Positions 24,577-32,594 of a stretch of 64,000 nt of DNA are shown here, one piece after another. How positions within the stretch are numbered: position 1 is the first letter of the stretch; each line of letters starts with the position of its first letter. Made by a program: the position numbers and the translations under genes. The notes below the pieces were generated by a model that saw only the letters and a program-made list of their open reading frames with translations, ran no database searches and was not told where the DNA came from. The stretch lies in contig VYBN01000003.1 in NCBI GenBank assembly GCA_009844425.1, positions 120,083-184,082 of the forward strand. The letters are read 5' to 3'. The DNA is from Gammaproteobacteria bacterium (GTDB lineage: Bacteria > Pseudomonadota > Gammaproteobacteria > Steroidobacterales > Foliamicaceae).

Positions 24577-26208
24577 ATGCCCATGACGCCTGAACTTCGG
24601 CACGGCATCGACCGCATCCGCGACTATCTGTTCGGTGGCGGTTATCCAAACCCGGCCCAAAACGCCGAACAACTCAGCTTTCTGATCTATTTCTACATGT
24701 ACGAAGCGGCAGACGCAGCCCGAGTGCGTGCGGCGCAAAGACCAGGTGCGACCGAATATGACAGCGCGTACGAAGGCGAATGGACCCTGTGCGACCCGCG
24801 CAACGCCCGTGAACCTGGCGCGGCGACTGTGTCACGCGAGCTTCTGCGCTGGTCGTCCTGGGCACACGCTCTGAACGGTGAACGGCTGGTTAACTGGGTG
24901 CGCGAGGAGGTCTTTGCCTTCCATGCCGGAATCGCAGCAGACGGTGTCACCAATTTCATGGACGGAGCTCGGCTGGTCATCGACGAACCGACTGTGCTAA
25001 CCCAAGTGGTCAGCCAGTTAAACGACCTGCATCTTGATCGAGTGGATGCGGACACCAAGGGCGACCTGTTCGAGCATGTGCTACGCCAGATTCGGCAGGC
25101 AGGCGAACTCGGCCAGTTCCGCACGCCACGCCATGTTATTCGCGCACTGGTGCGGCTGGTCGATCCCAGGATCGGCGAAACGATCTACGACCCGGCAGCA
25201 GGCACGGCGGGCTTCCTGGTCGGCGCGTGGGACCATATCCGGCTCGCCAACTCCTCGCCCGACGGAATCGAGGAAATCGATGCGGAGGGCAAGAACGTCC
25301 AGCGGGGCCTCGGCGACACGCTGAGCCGCGATGCCGTAAAGCAGTTGCACGAAGCCACTTTCTACGGAGCCGATGTGGACCCGCAAATGGTCCGCCTCGC
25401 CGCCATGAACCTGACCCTGCGCGGACTGGACCGGGTGAGAATCCTGCGCCGCGACGCGCTAACCCGCTCTCTCGACCGCGCGGCCAAGTCGGAACTCGGC
25501 TTCCCGGCGCGCGGCTTCGACGTCATCCTCGCCAACCCGCCGTTCTCCGGCAGGCTGGACAGAGACCGCATTGTCGAGGACGTGAAGATCGGACGCACAG
25601 CGCAGACCGAACTCCTGTTCCTGCAATACATGCTCAATCACCTGAAGGAAGGCGGGCGTTGCGGCGTAGTCGTGCCGGAGGGCGTGCTTTTCGGCTCCAG
25701 CGGCGCGCATAAGGAACTAAGGCGCAAACTGATAGAGAACAACACCGTAGAAGCGGTGCTGTCACTGCCGGGAGGCGTGTTCAATCCCTATTCGGGAGTC
25801 AAGACCTCAGTGCTGGTCTTCCGCAAGGGCGGTGCGACCGAGCGCGTGATGTTCCTCCACGCCGACAACGACGGCTTCAAGCTCGATGCCAACCACGACC
25901 AGCCGATCAAAGAAGATGACTTGCCCGGCCTGATCGAGGCGTTCCATGACCGCAAAGCACGATGGGCGGCATGGCGGGAAAGCGACTTGGATAAGGATTG
26001 GACCGAGAAATGGTGGTTCGCGGAAGCCGACGTAATCCGAGCCTCCGACTTTAACCTGAGCGCCAATCGGCATCGGCCGCAGAATATCGCAAATACCGAG
26101 CACCGAGATCCGCTGGAAATCTTGAAGGAGTTGCGGAGTATCGAAACGGAAATTCTGGGCGAGATTGACTTGCTGGTGGATGCCGTGCAGAAGGCTGTGC
26201 CGGAATGA
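24577..26208 (+). CDS. hsdM: type I DNA methyltransferase M subunit (HsdM)
   Basis: Adenine-N6 methyltransferase, 543 residues. The N-terminal helical domain is followed by the SAM-binding motif DPAAGTAGFLVGAW (Asp205), an FYGADVDPQMVRLAAMNL block and the catalytic NPPFSG (Asn320), then VVVPEGVLFGSSGAHKELR. It modifies sites chosen by HsdS and is needed for cleavage by HsdR. The stop overlaps the hsdS start (ATGA), so hsdR, hsdM and hsdS are one operon. Confidence 0.95.
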   Translation: MPMTPELRHGIDRIRDYLFGGGYPNPAQNAEQLSFLIYFYMYEAADAARVRAAQRPGATEYDSAYEGEWTLCDPRNAREPGAATVSRELLRWSSWAHALNGERLVNWVREEVFAFHAGIAADGVTNFMDGARLVIDEPTVLTQVVSQLNDLHLDRVDADTKGDLFEHVLRQIRQAGELGQFRTPRHVIRALVRLVDPRIGETIYDPAAGTAGFLVGAWDHIRLANSSPDGIEEIDAEGKNVQRGLGDTLSRDAVKQLHEATFYGADVDPQMVRLAAMNLTLRGLDRVRILRRDALTRSLDRAAKSELGFPARGFDVILANPPFSGRLDRDRIVEDVKIGRTAQTELLFLQYMLNHLKEGGRCGVVVPEGVLFGSSGAHKELRRKLIENNTVEAVLSLPGGVFNPYSGVKTSVLVFRKGGATERVMFLHADNDGFKLDANHDQPIKEDDLPGLIEAFHDRKARWAAWRESDLDKDWTEKWWFAEADVIRASDFNLSANRHRPQNIANTEHRDPLEILKELRSIETEILGEIDLLVDAVQKAVPE

Positions 26209-27383
26209 GTGCGTATCCTGTTTTTCGTCTTGGTGATATTGCCAGCGTTGTAGCAGGAGACCCTGCACCCCAAGAACCGGGAGCCTTCGCACCTGACGGC
26301 CCGTTATTTGTACGGATGCAGGATGTAGGGCTGCATCACGTCAACCCAGCATTGGCCGATTCTATGGACCACCTTTCCCCGGCTTGGTTGGCTGGAAACC
26401 GCCTCCGACTCTTTCCCAAGGACAGCATCCTGATCCCGAAAAGCGGAGCATCTGTCAACCTGAACCATCGCGCCAAGCTCGCCAAAGATGCCCATGTTGT
26501 GAGCCATCTCGCCGTGGTGATGCCCGACAAAAGCAGGATTGATCCAGATTACTTGTTCTGGTGGTCGGTCCGTTACGACCCGCGCGCCCAAGCCCAGGTT
26601 ACGAGTCTGCCTTCCCTAAAGCTCTCAACACTCAAGGAGGCAAATGTTCCCCTCCCACCGCTTGATGAGCAGAGGCGCATCGTCGCCATCCTGAACCGGG
26701 CGGCGAAGATCGAGCGGCTTAAGAAGCGGGTGCAAGAGCGGTTGCGGGAATTCATCCCGGCGCTGTTCGTCAAAGTGTTCGGAGATCCGGCGATCAATCC
26801 GATGAAGTGGACGGAACGTAGGATAGGACAAGTTTGTATGCGGACCGAGACCCGCGACCCCAGAAAATCACCCTCAACCCAATTCCGCTATGTCGACATC
26901 TCCGGCATCGACGCTGTTCAGAAGAGAATCGTCGCCACCCGTTTGCTCTTTGGCATAGATGCACCAAGTCGAGCAAGAAAGGAAATCCGGAAAAATGACA
27001 TCATCGTATCGACCGTAAGGCCAAACCTGAACGCCGTCGCAGTCGTGCCGGATGAGTTGGATCGTGAAATTGCGTCGACTGGCTTTTGCGTACTGAGGCC
27101 GAACCCTGAACTGATTGAGCCGCTCTATCTGTATTGCCATGTCACTTCGGCTTTTTTCGTTGAAACAATTTCGCAGCAGGTCAGGGGAGCGAGCTACCCA
27201 GCGGTATCTGATAAAGACATAAAGGACGTGGGTATAGCTGTGCCCCCACTCAAGGAACAGCGGCGATACACCCAAATGATCGAATCGGTGCTTTACACAT
27301 CTAAACTTGGAATGCGCGGAGTACGTGTTGCGGAAAAATTAACCGCATCTCTCATGTCCCACCTTCTGCGAGTGGCCGCATGA
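26205..27383 (+). CDS. hsdS: type I specificity subunit (HsdS)
   Basis: 392 residues with two target-recognition domains. TRD1 is roughly residues 1-140, ending at the conserved linker LPPLDEQRRIVAILNRAAKI and a long helix. TRD2 starts around TERRIGQVCMRTETRD and ends at VPPLKEQRRYTQ with a second helix. This is the normal two-half design. DNA specificity cannot be predicted from sequence alone. Its stop overlaps the start of the vsr remnant. Confidence 0.92.
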   Translation: MSAYPVFRLGDIASVVAGDPAPQEPGAFAPDGPLFVRMQDVGLHHVNPALADSMDHLSPAWLAGNRLRLFPKDSILIPKSGASVNLNHRAKLAKDAHVVSHLAVVMPDKSRIDPDYLFWWSVRYDPRAQAQVTSLPSLKLSTLKEANVPLPPLDEQRRIVAILNRAAKIERLKKRVQERLREFIPALFVKVFGDPAINPMKWTERRIGQVCMRTETRDPRKSPSTQFRYVDISGIDAVQKRIVATRLLFGIDAPSRARKEIRKNDIIVSTVRPNLNAVAVVPDELDREIASTGFCVLRPNPELIEPLYLYCHVTSAFFVETISQQVRGASYPAVSDKDIKDVGIAVPPLKEQRRYTQMIESVLYTSKLGMRGVRVAEKLTASLMSHLLRVAA

Positions 27384-27510
27384 CCGACATCGTGGACACG
27401 AAGACAAGAAGCAAGATGATGGCGAGTATTCGTGGACGCGATACGGCTCCAGAATTGATCGTCCGCTGTATCGCCCACCGGATGGGTTTGCGCTTCTGCC
27501 TACAGCGCAA
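27380..27510 (+). pseudogene. truncated very-short-patch-repair endonuclease (vsr) 5' fragment
   Basis: The frame opens with MTDIVDTKTRSKMMASIRGR and continues to RMGLRFCLQRK, a good match to the N-terminal 40 or so residues of Vsr mismatch endonucleases. After that the frame turns into unrelated Arg/Ser/Pro-rich sequence up to 27709, and the catalytic region (PGRPD...HGCFWH) is absent. The start overlaps the hsdS stop by four bases, as intact vsr genes often do in restriction operons. Confidence 0.7.
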
Positions 27511-27675
27511 GGAGCAAAGGCCCTTCCCTTGCCTGTGCCGCCGCCTGACGTGCAGCGATCATTCGCGACGATTGCCGATGCTGCGCGAAACATTGGCAAT
27601 CTCGCCGCATTTGAGCCTTGTAACGCTGCGCTTTCCGAGTCCATCATGTCCCGCTTGCTGGGAACAGAACCATGA
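27511..27675 (+). pseudogene. hsdS C-terminal fragment fused after the vsr stub
   Basis: In a different frame from vsr, the sequence reads GAKALPLPVPPPDVQRSFAT, then IADAARNIGNLAAFEPCN and SIMSRLLGTEP. This is the PPxxxQxxF linker and final helix typical of an HsdS C-terminus (compare VPPLKEQRR in the intact hsdS). It is probably the tail of a second specificity gene left by deletion or recombination. Assignment is by pattern only. Confidence 0.5.
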
Positions 27676-27815
27676 CCAACGCACCGAATTTCGCAGCTAT
27701 AGGCAATGAGACCGACCGCGCCAGGGATCGGGAGGCTGCTGAGGCGCTCAAGGCAATGGAAGAGGCGCAGGCACCCCAATGCAATTTCAAAGCAGCCTCC
27801 GGGCCGGGCATTTGA
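27672..27815 (+). CDS. possible short ORF (47 aa) before the PIN-like gene
   Basis: Frame MTNAPNFAAIGNETDRARDR to FKAASGPGI, acidic and helical. Its ATG overlaps the end of the hsdS fragment, and its stop overlaps a TTG start of the next gene (TTGA). It could be the remnant or actual small partner of the PIN-like protein. No family recognised and coding status is uncertain. Confidence 0.3.
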   Translation: MTNAPNFAAIGNETDRARDREAAEALKAMEEAQAPQCNFKAASGPGI

Positions 27816-28129
27816 AGATCCTGTTTGACCATGGCGTTCCGAAGGGTCTTCGCGAATGCCTGCATGAACACGATATCGACACGGCGGCGGAACGGGGCTG
27901 GGATAGGCTGGCGAATGGCGCGCTCATGGATCGGGCCGAAGCCAACGGGTACGATCTCTTTCTCACCAATGACAAGAGAATTCCATGGGAACATGATCTC
28001 AGCAAACGCGCCATCAAGGTCGTTGGCAACTGTGTTCCGTTTGCGGAATGTTGCCCATACAATCAAGCAATAGAGCCTGCGGCGGGGAATCGCCGGGTGC
28101 CGGACAATCAGATGGAGATTTCAGCGTGA
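27812..28129 (+). CDS. DUF5615/PIN-like protein, possible toxin, C-terminus atypical
   Basis: From TTG at 27812 (or ATG at 27779) the frame reads LKILFDHGVPKGLRECLHEH, AAERGWDRLANGALMDRAEA and YDLFLTNDKRIPW. This is the DUF5615 PIN-like pattern, with Asp near the N-terminus and a Thr/Asn-Asp pair. After KRAIKVV the sequence (CVPFAECCPYNQAIE...) no longer looks like the family, so the end may be frameshifted or replaced. The stop overlaps the GTG start of the antitoxin-like gene (GTGA). Such genes often form toxin-antitoxin modules beside restriction systems. Confidence 0.55.
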   Translation: MKILFDHGVPKGLRECLHEHDIDTAAERGWDRLANGALMDRAEANGYDLFLTNDKRIPWEHDLSKRAIKVVGNCVPFAECCPYNQAIEPAAGNRRVPDNQMEISA

Positions 28130-28353
28130 CTACCGCAATACAACTCACGGACGAGGCCGAGCAGCGGATCGACTTTCTTGTGGCGCAAACCGGGCGCAGC
28201 AAAGCCTACTATCTCCGTGAAATCATTGATCGAGGCTTGGAAGATATGGAAGACTACTATCTTGCAGCGGAAGTGCTCCAACGCGTGCGAAGCGGAGCGG
28301 AGCCCACCTATTCGGTGAGGGAAGTGAGACGGACTCTTGGCTTGGACGATTGA
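28126..28353 (+). CDS. RelB-type antitoxin (ribbon-helix-helix-like)
   Basis: 75 residues from GTG at 28126. The N-terminal strand TTAIQLTDEAEQRIDFLVAQ and helix GRSKAYYLREIIDRGLED fit the RHH/DUF6290 antitoxin pattern, followed by an acidic tail (DMEDYYLAAEVLQRV) that would wrap the toxin. The downstream RelE gene starts inside it. Such pairs repress their own promoter. Confidence 0.82.
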   Translation: MTTAIQLTDEAEQRIDFLVAQTGRSKAYYLREIIDRGLEDMEDYYLAAEVLQRVRSGAEPTYSVREVRRTLGLDD

Positions 28354-28603
28354 GTACACGGCAACCGCGCTCAACCAATTACAAAAACTCGACAAACAGG
28401 CGGCGCACCGCATTCTTGCGTACATGAGCAATCGTGTCGCACGACTGACGCAACCCCGGGACATGGGGAAGTCATTGACTGGTCCGCTGGCCCGGCTTTG
28501 GCGATATCGGGTAGGGGACTATCGCGTGATCTGCGACATTCAAACCAGCGCGTTGCGTGTTCTGGTGATAAGAGTGGCTCGTCGGGACAAGGCTTATCGC
28601 TGA
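28337..28603 (+). CDS. RelE/ParE-family toxin
   Basis: 88 residues starting at TTG 28337, which overlaps the antitoxin gene by 17 bases. The sequence has the RelE core: IEYTATALNQLQKLDKQAA, LTGPLARLWRYRVGDYRVIC and a C-terminal VIRVARRDKAYR with the basic residues expected for mRNA cleavage. Together with the preceding gene it forms a type II toxin-antitoxin module at the end of the restriction island. Confidence 0.87.
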   Translation: MAWTIEYTATALNQLQKLDKQAAHRILAYMSNRVARLTQPRDMGKSLTGPLARLWRYRVGDYRVICDIQTSALRVLVIRVARRDKAYR

Positions 28604-28667
28604 TGAACCGGGGTTGTGGAGAATTTCGTTTAGATCGGTCAGTGTGAGGCCCCGGGCTTTTGGGTAT

Positions 28668-28690
28668 AAGTTGCGGGCAACTTGTATAAT
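28668..28690 (+). promoter_or_regulatory. promoter with palindromic operator upstream of the oxidoreductase operon
   Basis: A perfect palindrome aagttgc-gg-gcaactt (28668-28683) is directly followed by the -10 box TATAAT (28685-28690). This lies about 42 bases before the start of the 628-residue Fe-S flavoprotein. The palindrome would occupy the -35/spacer region, so a bound regulator could block RNA polymerase. Confidence 0.55.
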
Positions 28691-28731
28691 TCCTGATTCG
28701 AGCATCCGGCCGTTCCTCCCGCGGGGCTTGC

Positions 28732-30618
28732 ATGCAGCCCACCGACACACGTAACCCAGACTATTTCCATCGCGTTGTCGATTGCCAGTGGGGCTGCCCG
28801 GCGCACACCGACATACCCGAGTACATCCGGCTGATCGCGCAGGGACGCTACGCCGATGCCTACATGCTCAACCGCAAGTCCAACGTGTTTCCCGCGATCC
28901 TGGGCCGGGTTTGCGACCGTCCCTGCGAGCCGGTCTGCCGGCGCGGCCGGGTGGAGGAAAAGCCGGTGGCGATCTGCCGGCTCAAGCGCGTGGCGGCGGA
29001 CCTGCGCGGCGACATCGACCATCGGCTGCCCACCGCGCCGAAGGAGAAGAACGGCAAGCGCGTGGCCCTGATCGGCGCCGGCTGCGCCTCGCTGACGGTG
29101 GCCAACGACCTGGCGCCGCTGGGCTACGAGTTGGTGATCTACGAGTCGCTGGACAAACCGGGCGGCCTGATGCGCACCAACATCCCGGCGTTCCGGCTGC
29201 CGGTCGAGGTCCTGGACGAGGAAATGGACCAGATCCTGCGCATGGACGTCGACCTTCGTCTGGGTCAGGGCATCGAGAGCATGCGGGATCTGCTGGACAA
29301 TGGCGGGTACGACGCGGTTTTCGTGGGCACCGGGGCGCCCAAGGGCAAGGAGCTGAACCTGCCCGGACGGCACGATACCCAATCCGTGCATATCGGCATC
29401 GAGTGGCTGGAAAGCGTGGCTTTCGGCCACCTCGACTCGATCGGAGAGCGGGTGCTCATCATCGGCGTCGGCAACACGGCCATGGACTGCTGCCGCACCT
29501 CGCTGCGCCTCGGCGCGAGTGACGTAAAGGTCATGGCGCGCAAGCCGCGGGGCTTTTTCAAGGCCTCCGACTGGGAACTCGAAGACGCCGAAGAAGAAAA
29601 AGTGGAAATCGTCGTGAACCACTCGCCCAAGGAGTTCGTGGTCGAGGACGGGAAGCTCAAGGGCATGGTCTTCGACCTGATGGAATACGACATCGTTGAC
29701 GGAAGGATCATGGAAAGCCGCATCACCGGCCAGGAGTTCTTCCCTTGCGACGACGTGATCCTGGCGATCGGCCAGGAAACCGCCTTCCCCTGGGTGGAGC
29801 GGGACATCGGCATCGATTTCGACCGCTGGGACGTTCCGATCGTCGATCGCGTCACTTATGAATCCACGCGCGAAGGCGTTTTCTTCGGCGGCGACGCGGC
29901 CTTCGGTCCCGAGAACATCATCTGGGCGGTGGAGCACGGCCACCAGGCGGCGATTTCGATCCACAAGTACTGCCACGGCGAGCCGATTACCGAGCGCATG
30001 CCTCCCGGCATGAACCTGCTGGCCGCCAAGATGGGCATCCACGAATGGAGCTATTCCAACGATTACGAGGCCGCACCCAGACGGGCCATGCAGCACATGA
30101 GCCTGGAGAAGAGGTTCCGCAAACTGGATATCGAGGTGGAGCTGGGCTTTACGCCGGAGCAGGCCGCGCGCGAAGCGCAGCGTTGCCTGAACTGCGATAT
30201 ACAGACGGTATTCGAGGCCCCGCTTTGCATCGAATGCGACGCCTGCGTGGACATCTGCCCGGTGCATTGCCTGACGATTGCGCCGAACGGGGAGGAAGAC
30301 GACCTGCGGGAACGCCTTACCGTCCCGGCGCAAAACCTCGAACAGCCGCTTTACGTCTCGGCCGAACTACCTCAGACCGGTCGGGTGATGGTCAAGGACG
30401 AGGACCTGTGCGTACATTGCGGTCTGTGCGCGGAACGCTGTCCGACGGCGGCCTGGGACATGCAGAAATCCGAATTGCTGACGCCGTACGTGCACCACGA
30501 AGCCGCCGGCCAGCCGCCCCGGGGTTCGCTCGGCAAGCCAGGCGGCTCGCAGCGGAACCCCGCGTCGCACCGAGACCGGCGAGACGCCCGCCTGGCAAGG
30601 CGCGAAGAGCGCGCATAG
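28732..30618 (+). CDS. FAD/NAD(P)-binding ferredoxin-type oxidoreductase of a 2-oxoacid oxidoreductase complex
   Basis: 628 residues. The N-terminal GltD-like cysteine cluster (VDCQWGCPAHTDIPEY, GRVCDRPCEPVCRRG) is followed by an FAD motif (VALIGAGCASLTVANDL), an NAD(P) motif (VLIIGVGNTAMDCCR) and FFGGDAAFGPENI. The end holds two [4Fe-4S] motifs, CIECDACVDICPVHC and CVHCGLCAERCP. It would pass electrons between ferredoxin-like clusters and NAD(P). Genes for the 2-oxoacid oxidoreductase alpha/gamma and beta subunits follow, so it is probably the electron-transfer subunit (like BzdV or KorC-type proteins in aromatic degraders). Confidence 0.82.
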   Translation: MQPTDTRNPDYFHRVVDCQWGCPAHTDIPEYIRLIAQGRYADAYMLNRKSNVFPAILGRVCDRPCEPVCRRGRVEEKPVAICRLKRVAADLRGDIDHRLPTAPKEKNGKRVALIGAGCASLTVANDLAPLGYELVIYESLDKPGGLMRTNIPAFRLPVEVLDEEMDQILRMDVDLRLGQGIESMRDLLDNGGYDAVFVGTGAPKGKELNLPGRHDTQSVHIGIEWLESVAFGHLDSIGERVLIIGVGNTAMDCCRTSLRLGASDVKVMARKPRGFFKASDWELEDAEEEKVEIVVNHSPKEFVVEDGKLKGMVFDLMEYDIVDGRIMESRITGQEFFPCDDVILAIGQETAFPWVERDIGIDFDRWDVPIVDRVTYESTREGVFFGGDAAFGPENIIWAVEHGHQAAISIHKYCHGEPITERMPPGMNLLAAKMGIHEWSYSNDYEAAPRRAMQHMSLEKRFRKLDIEVELGFTPEQAAREAQRCLNCDIQTVFEAPLCIECDACVDICPVHCLTIAPNGEEDDLRERLTVPAQNLEQPLYVSAELPQTGRVMVKDEDLCVHCGLCAERCPTAAWDMQKSELLTPYVHHEAAGQPPRGSLGKPGGSQRNPASHRDRRDARLARREERA

Positions 30619-30770
30619 CGGGCCTATGCAAGCGATGAGCAACGCAGTCCAGGCGGGATGGATCGCCGGTCGAATGCAGCGGGGCTTCCGCTGCGGGCCG
30701 CCTTGGGCCGGGGCCGAGACGAAGGAAGCGCCGGTTCGCATGGCGGCCTAGTGCACTGGTAGAACGGCTC

Positions 30771-32570
30771 ATGCCGGCAGACAACGATTTCACGATACGC
30801 ATCGCCAACGTAAACGGCACCGGCTCGGCCAGCGCCAATTCGTTGCTGATGAAGACCCTGTTCAGGATGGGCATCCCGGTCGCGGGCAAGAACTATTTCC
30901 CGTCCAACATCCAGGGCCTGCCCACCTGGTACGAAGTGCGCGCCAGCCATCGCGGCTACCTGGCGCGCTCCGGCAGCGTGGATATTGCGGTGGCCATGAA
31001 CGCCGAGACGTATCAGCGCGACCTTCGCGAACTGACCTCCGGCGGTTACCTGCTCTACGACTCCACCTGGCCGCGCCGCGAGGTGCTGCGCCGCGAGGAT
31101 GTGCACATCCTGGGCGTTCCGCTGGCGCGCATGTGCAACGAGAGCTTCGACAACGCGCGCGCGCGCATCCTGATGAAGAACATCGCCTACGTGGGCGTAC
31201 TGGCCGCGTTGCTGGAACTCGATCTCGACATCATCCGGGAGCTGCTGCGGCAGACGTTCGCCCGCAAGAAGCCGCTGCTGGAGGCCAATCAGATCGCGAT
31301 CGGCCTGGGTTACGACTACGCCCGCGAGCACCTGCACTGCCCATTGCCGTTCGTGGCCCGCTCAATGGAGGGGCCGGGCTCGCAAATCATCATCGACGGC
31401 AATACGGCGGCGGCGCTCGGCAGCGTTTATGCCGGCGCCACGTTCGGCGCCTGGTACCCGATTACGCCGTCCACTTCGCTGATGGACGCGTTTCGCAGCT
31501 TTTGCGCGCGCTTCCGCACCGCCGAAGACGGCTCCCGCGATTACTGCGTGATCCAGGCGGAAGACGAACTGGCCGCGATCGGCATGGTGCTGGGCGCCGG
31601 ATGGAACGGCGCGCGCGCCTTTACGCCCACCTCGGGCCCGGGTATCTCGCTGATGTCGGAGTTCCTGGGTTACGGCTACTACGCCGAGATTCCGGCAGTC
31701 CTGTTCGACGTGCAGCGGGTGGGTCCGTCCACCGGCATGCCGACCCGCACGCAGCAGGGCGACATCCTGTCCTGCGCCTACGCCTCGCACGGCGACACGC
31801 GCCATGTTCTGCTCTTCCCCTCCACCCCGAAAGAGTGCTTTGAAATGGCGGCAACGGCCTTTGACCTGGCGGAGAGGCTGCAGACGCCGGTGATCGTGCT
31901 TTCGGACCTGGACCTGGGCATGAACGACTGGATGAGCGAGGAGCTGACCTGGGACGACGAGTACCGGCCCGACCGCGGCAAGGTATTGCGCGCCGAACAG
32001 CTTGAGGAAATGGAGGCCTTCCACCGCTACCTGGACGTGGACGGCGACGGCGTGCCGTACCGCACGCTGCCGGGCGAGCATCCCAGGGGGGCTTTCTTTA
32101 CCCGCGGGTCCGGGCACAACATGTACGGCGGCTATACCGAGAACGCCGGCGAGTACCAGGAGGTCCTGGATCGCCTGCGAAGGAAATGGGATCATGCGGC
32201 CACAATCGTGCCGCGGGCCGAAATACGCACGGCTCCCGGCGCGCAGGCCGGAATGATCACCCTGGGCACCGGCCATTCCGCCTGCCGCGAGGCTTTGGAC
32301 ATTCTGGCCGGACGTGGCGTGGCGCTGGACTACATGAAGATCAATGCGTTCCCGTTCGGCGCGGAAGTCGAGACTTTCCTGAGGGATCACAAGCGCATCT
32401 ACGTCGTGGAGCAGAACCGCGACGCGCAGTTGCGCACGCTGCTGATCAACGAGGCCGGCGGCCGCGCCGAGCAGCTCGTGGAAGTATTGCACTACAACGG
32501 CATGCCGATCCCCGCGACCTCGATCGTCAGCGCGGTGGAGGCGGACATGCTGAGGGACCGGGCGGCCTAG
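30771..32570 (+). CDS. korA: 2-oxoacid:acceptor oxidoreductase, fused gamma-alpha subunit
   Basis: 599 residues. The N-terminal gamma-type domain (about 1-190) begins TIRIANVNGTGSASANSLLM. The alpha domain follows (about residue 205 onward: GNTAAALGSVYAGATFGAWY, YPITPSTSLMDAF), with IQAEDELAAIGMVLGAGWNG and a C-terminal EQNRDAQLRTLL block. This is the KorA/2-oxoglutarate ferredoxin oxidoreductase layout. It decarboxylates a 2-oxoacid to acyl-CoA together with the beta subunit. The choice of 2-oxoglutarate over other oxoacids is inferred. Confidence 0.88.
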   Translation: MPADNDFTIRIANVNGTGSASANSLLMKTLFRMGIPVAGKNYFPSNIQGLPTWYEVRASHRGYLARSGSVDIAVAMNAETYQRDLRELTSGGYLLYDSTWPRREVLRREDVHILGVPLARMCNESFDNARARILMKNIAYVGVLAALLELDLDIIRELLRQTFARKKPLLEANQIAIGLGYDYAREHLHCPLPFVARSMEGPGSQIIIDGNTAAALGSVYAGATFGAWYPITPSTSLMDAFRSFCARFRTAEDGSRDYCVIQAEDELAAIGMVLGAGWNGARAFTPTSGPGISLMSEFLGYGYYAEIPAVLFDVQRVGPSTGMPTRTQQGDILSCAYASHGDTRHVLLFPSTPKECFEMAATAFDLAERLQTPVIVLSDLDLGMNDWMSEELTWDDEYRPDRGKVLRAEQLEEMEAFHRYLDVDGDGVPYRTLPGEHPRGAFFTRGSGHNMYGGYTENAGEYQEVLDRLRRKWDHAATIVPRAEIRTAPGAQAGMITLGTGHSACREALDILAGRGVALDYMKINAFPFGAEVETFLRDHKRIYVVEQNRDAQLRTLLINEAGGRAEQLVEVLHYNGMPIPATSIVSAVEADMLRDRAA

Positions 32571-32594
32571 GCGCCGCCGGACGAGGAACACGGC

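Noticed and set aside
27511..27709. Complete small gene continuing from the vsr start
   Set aside because: Similarity to Vsr ends after about 40 residues and the rest is low-complexity shadow sequence.
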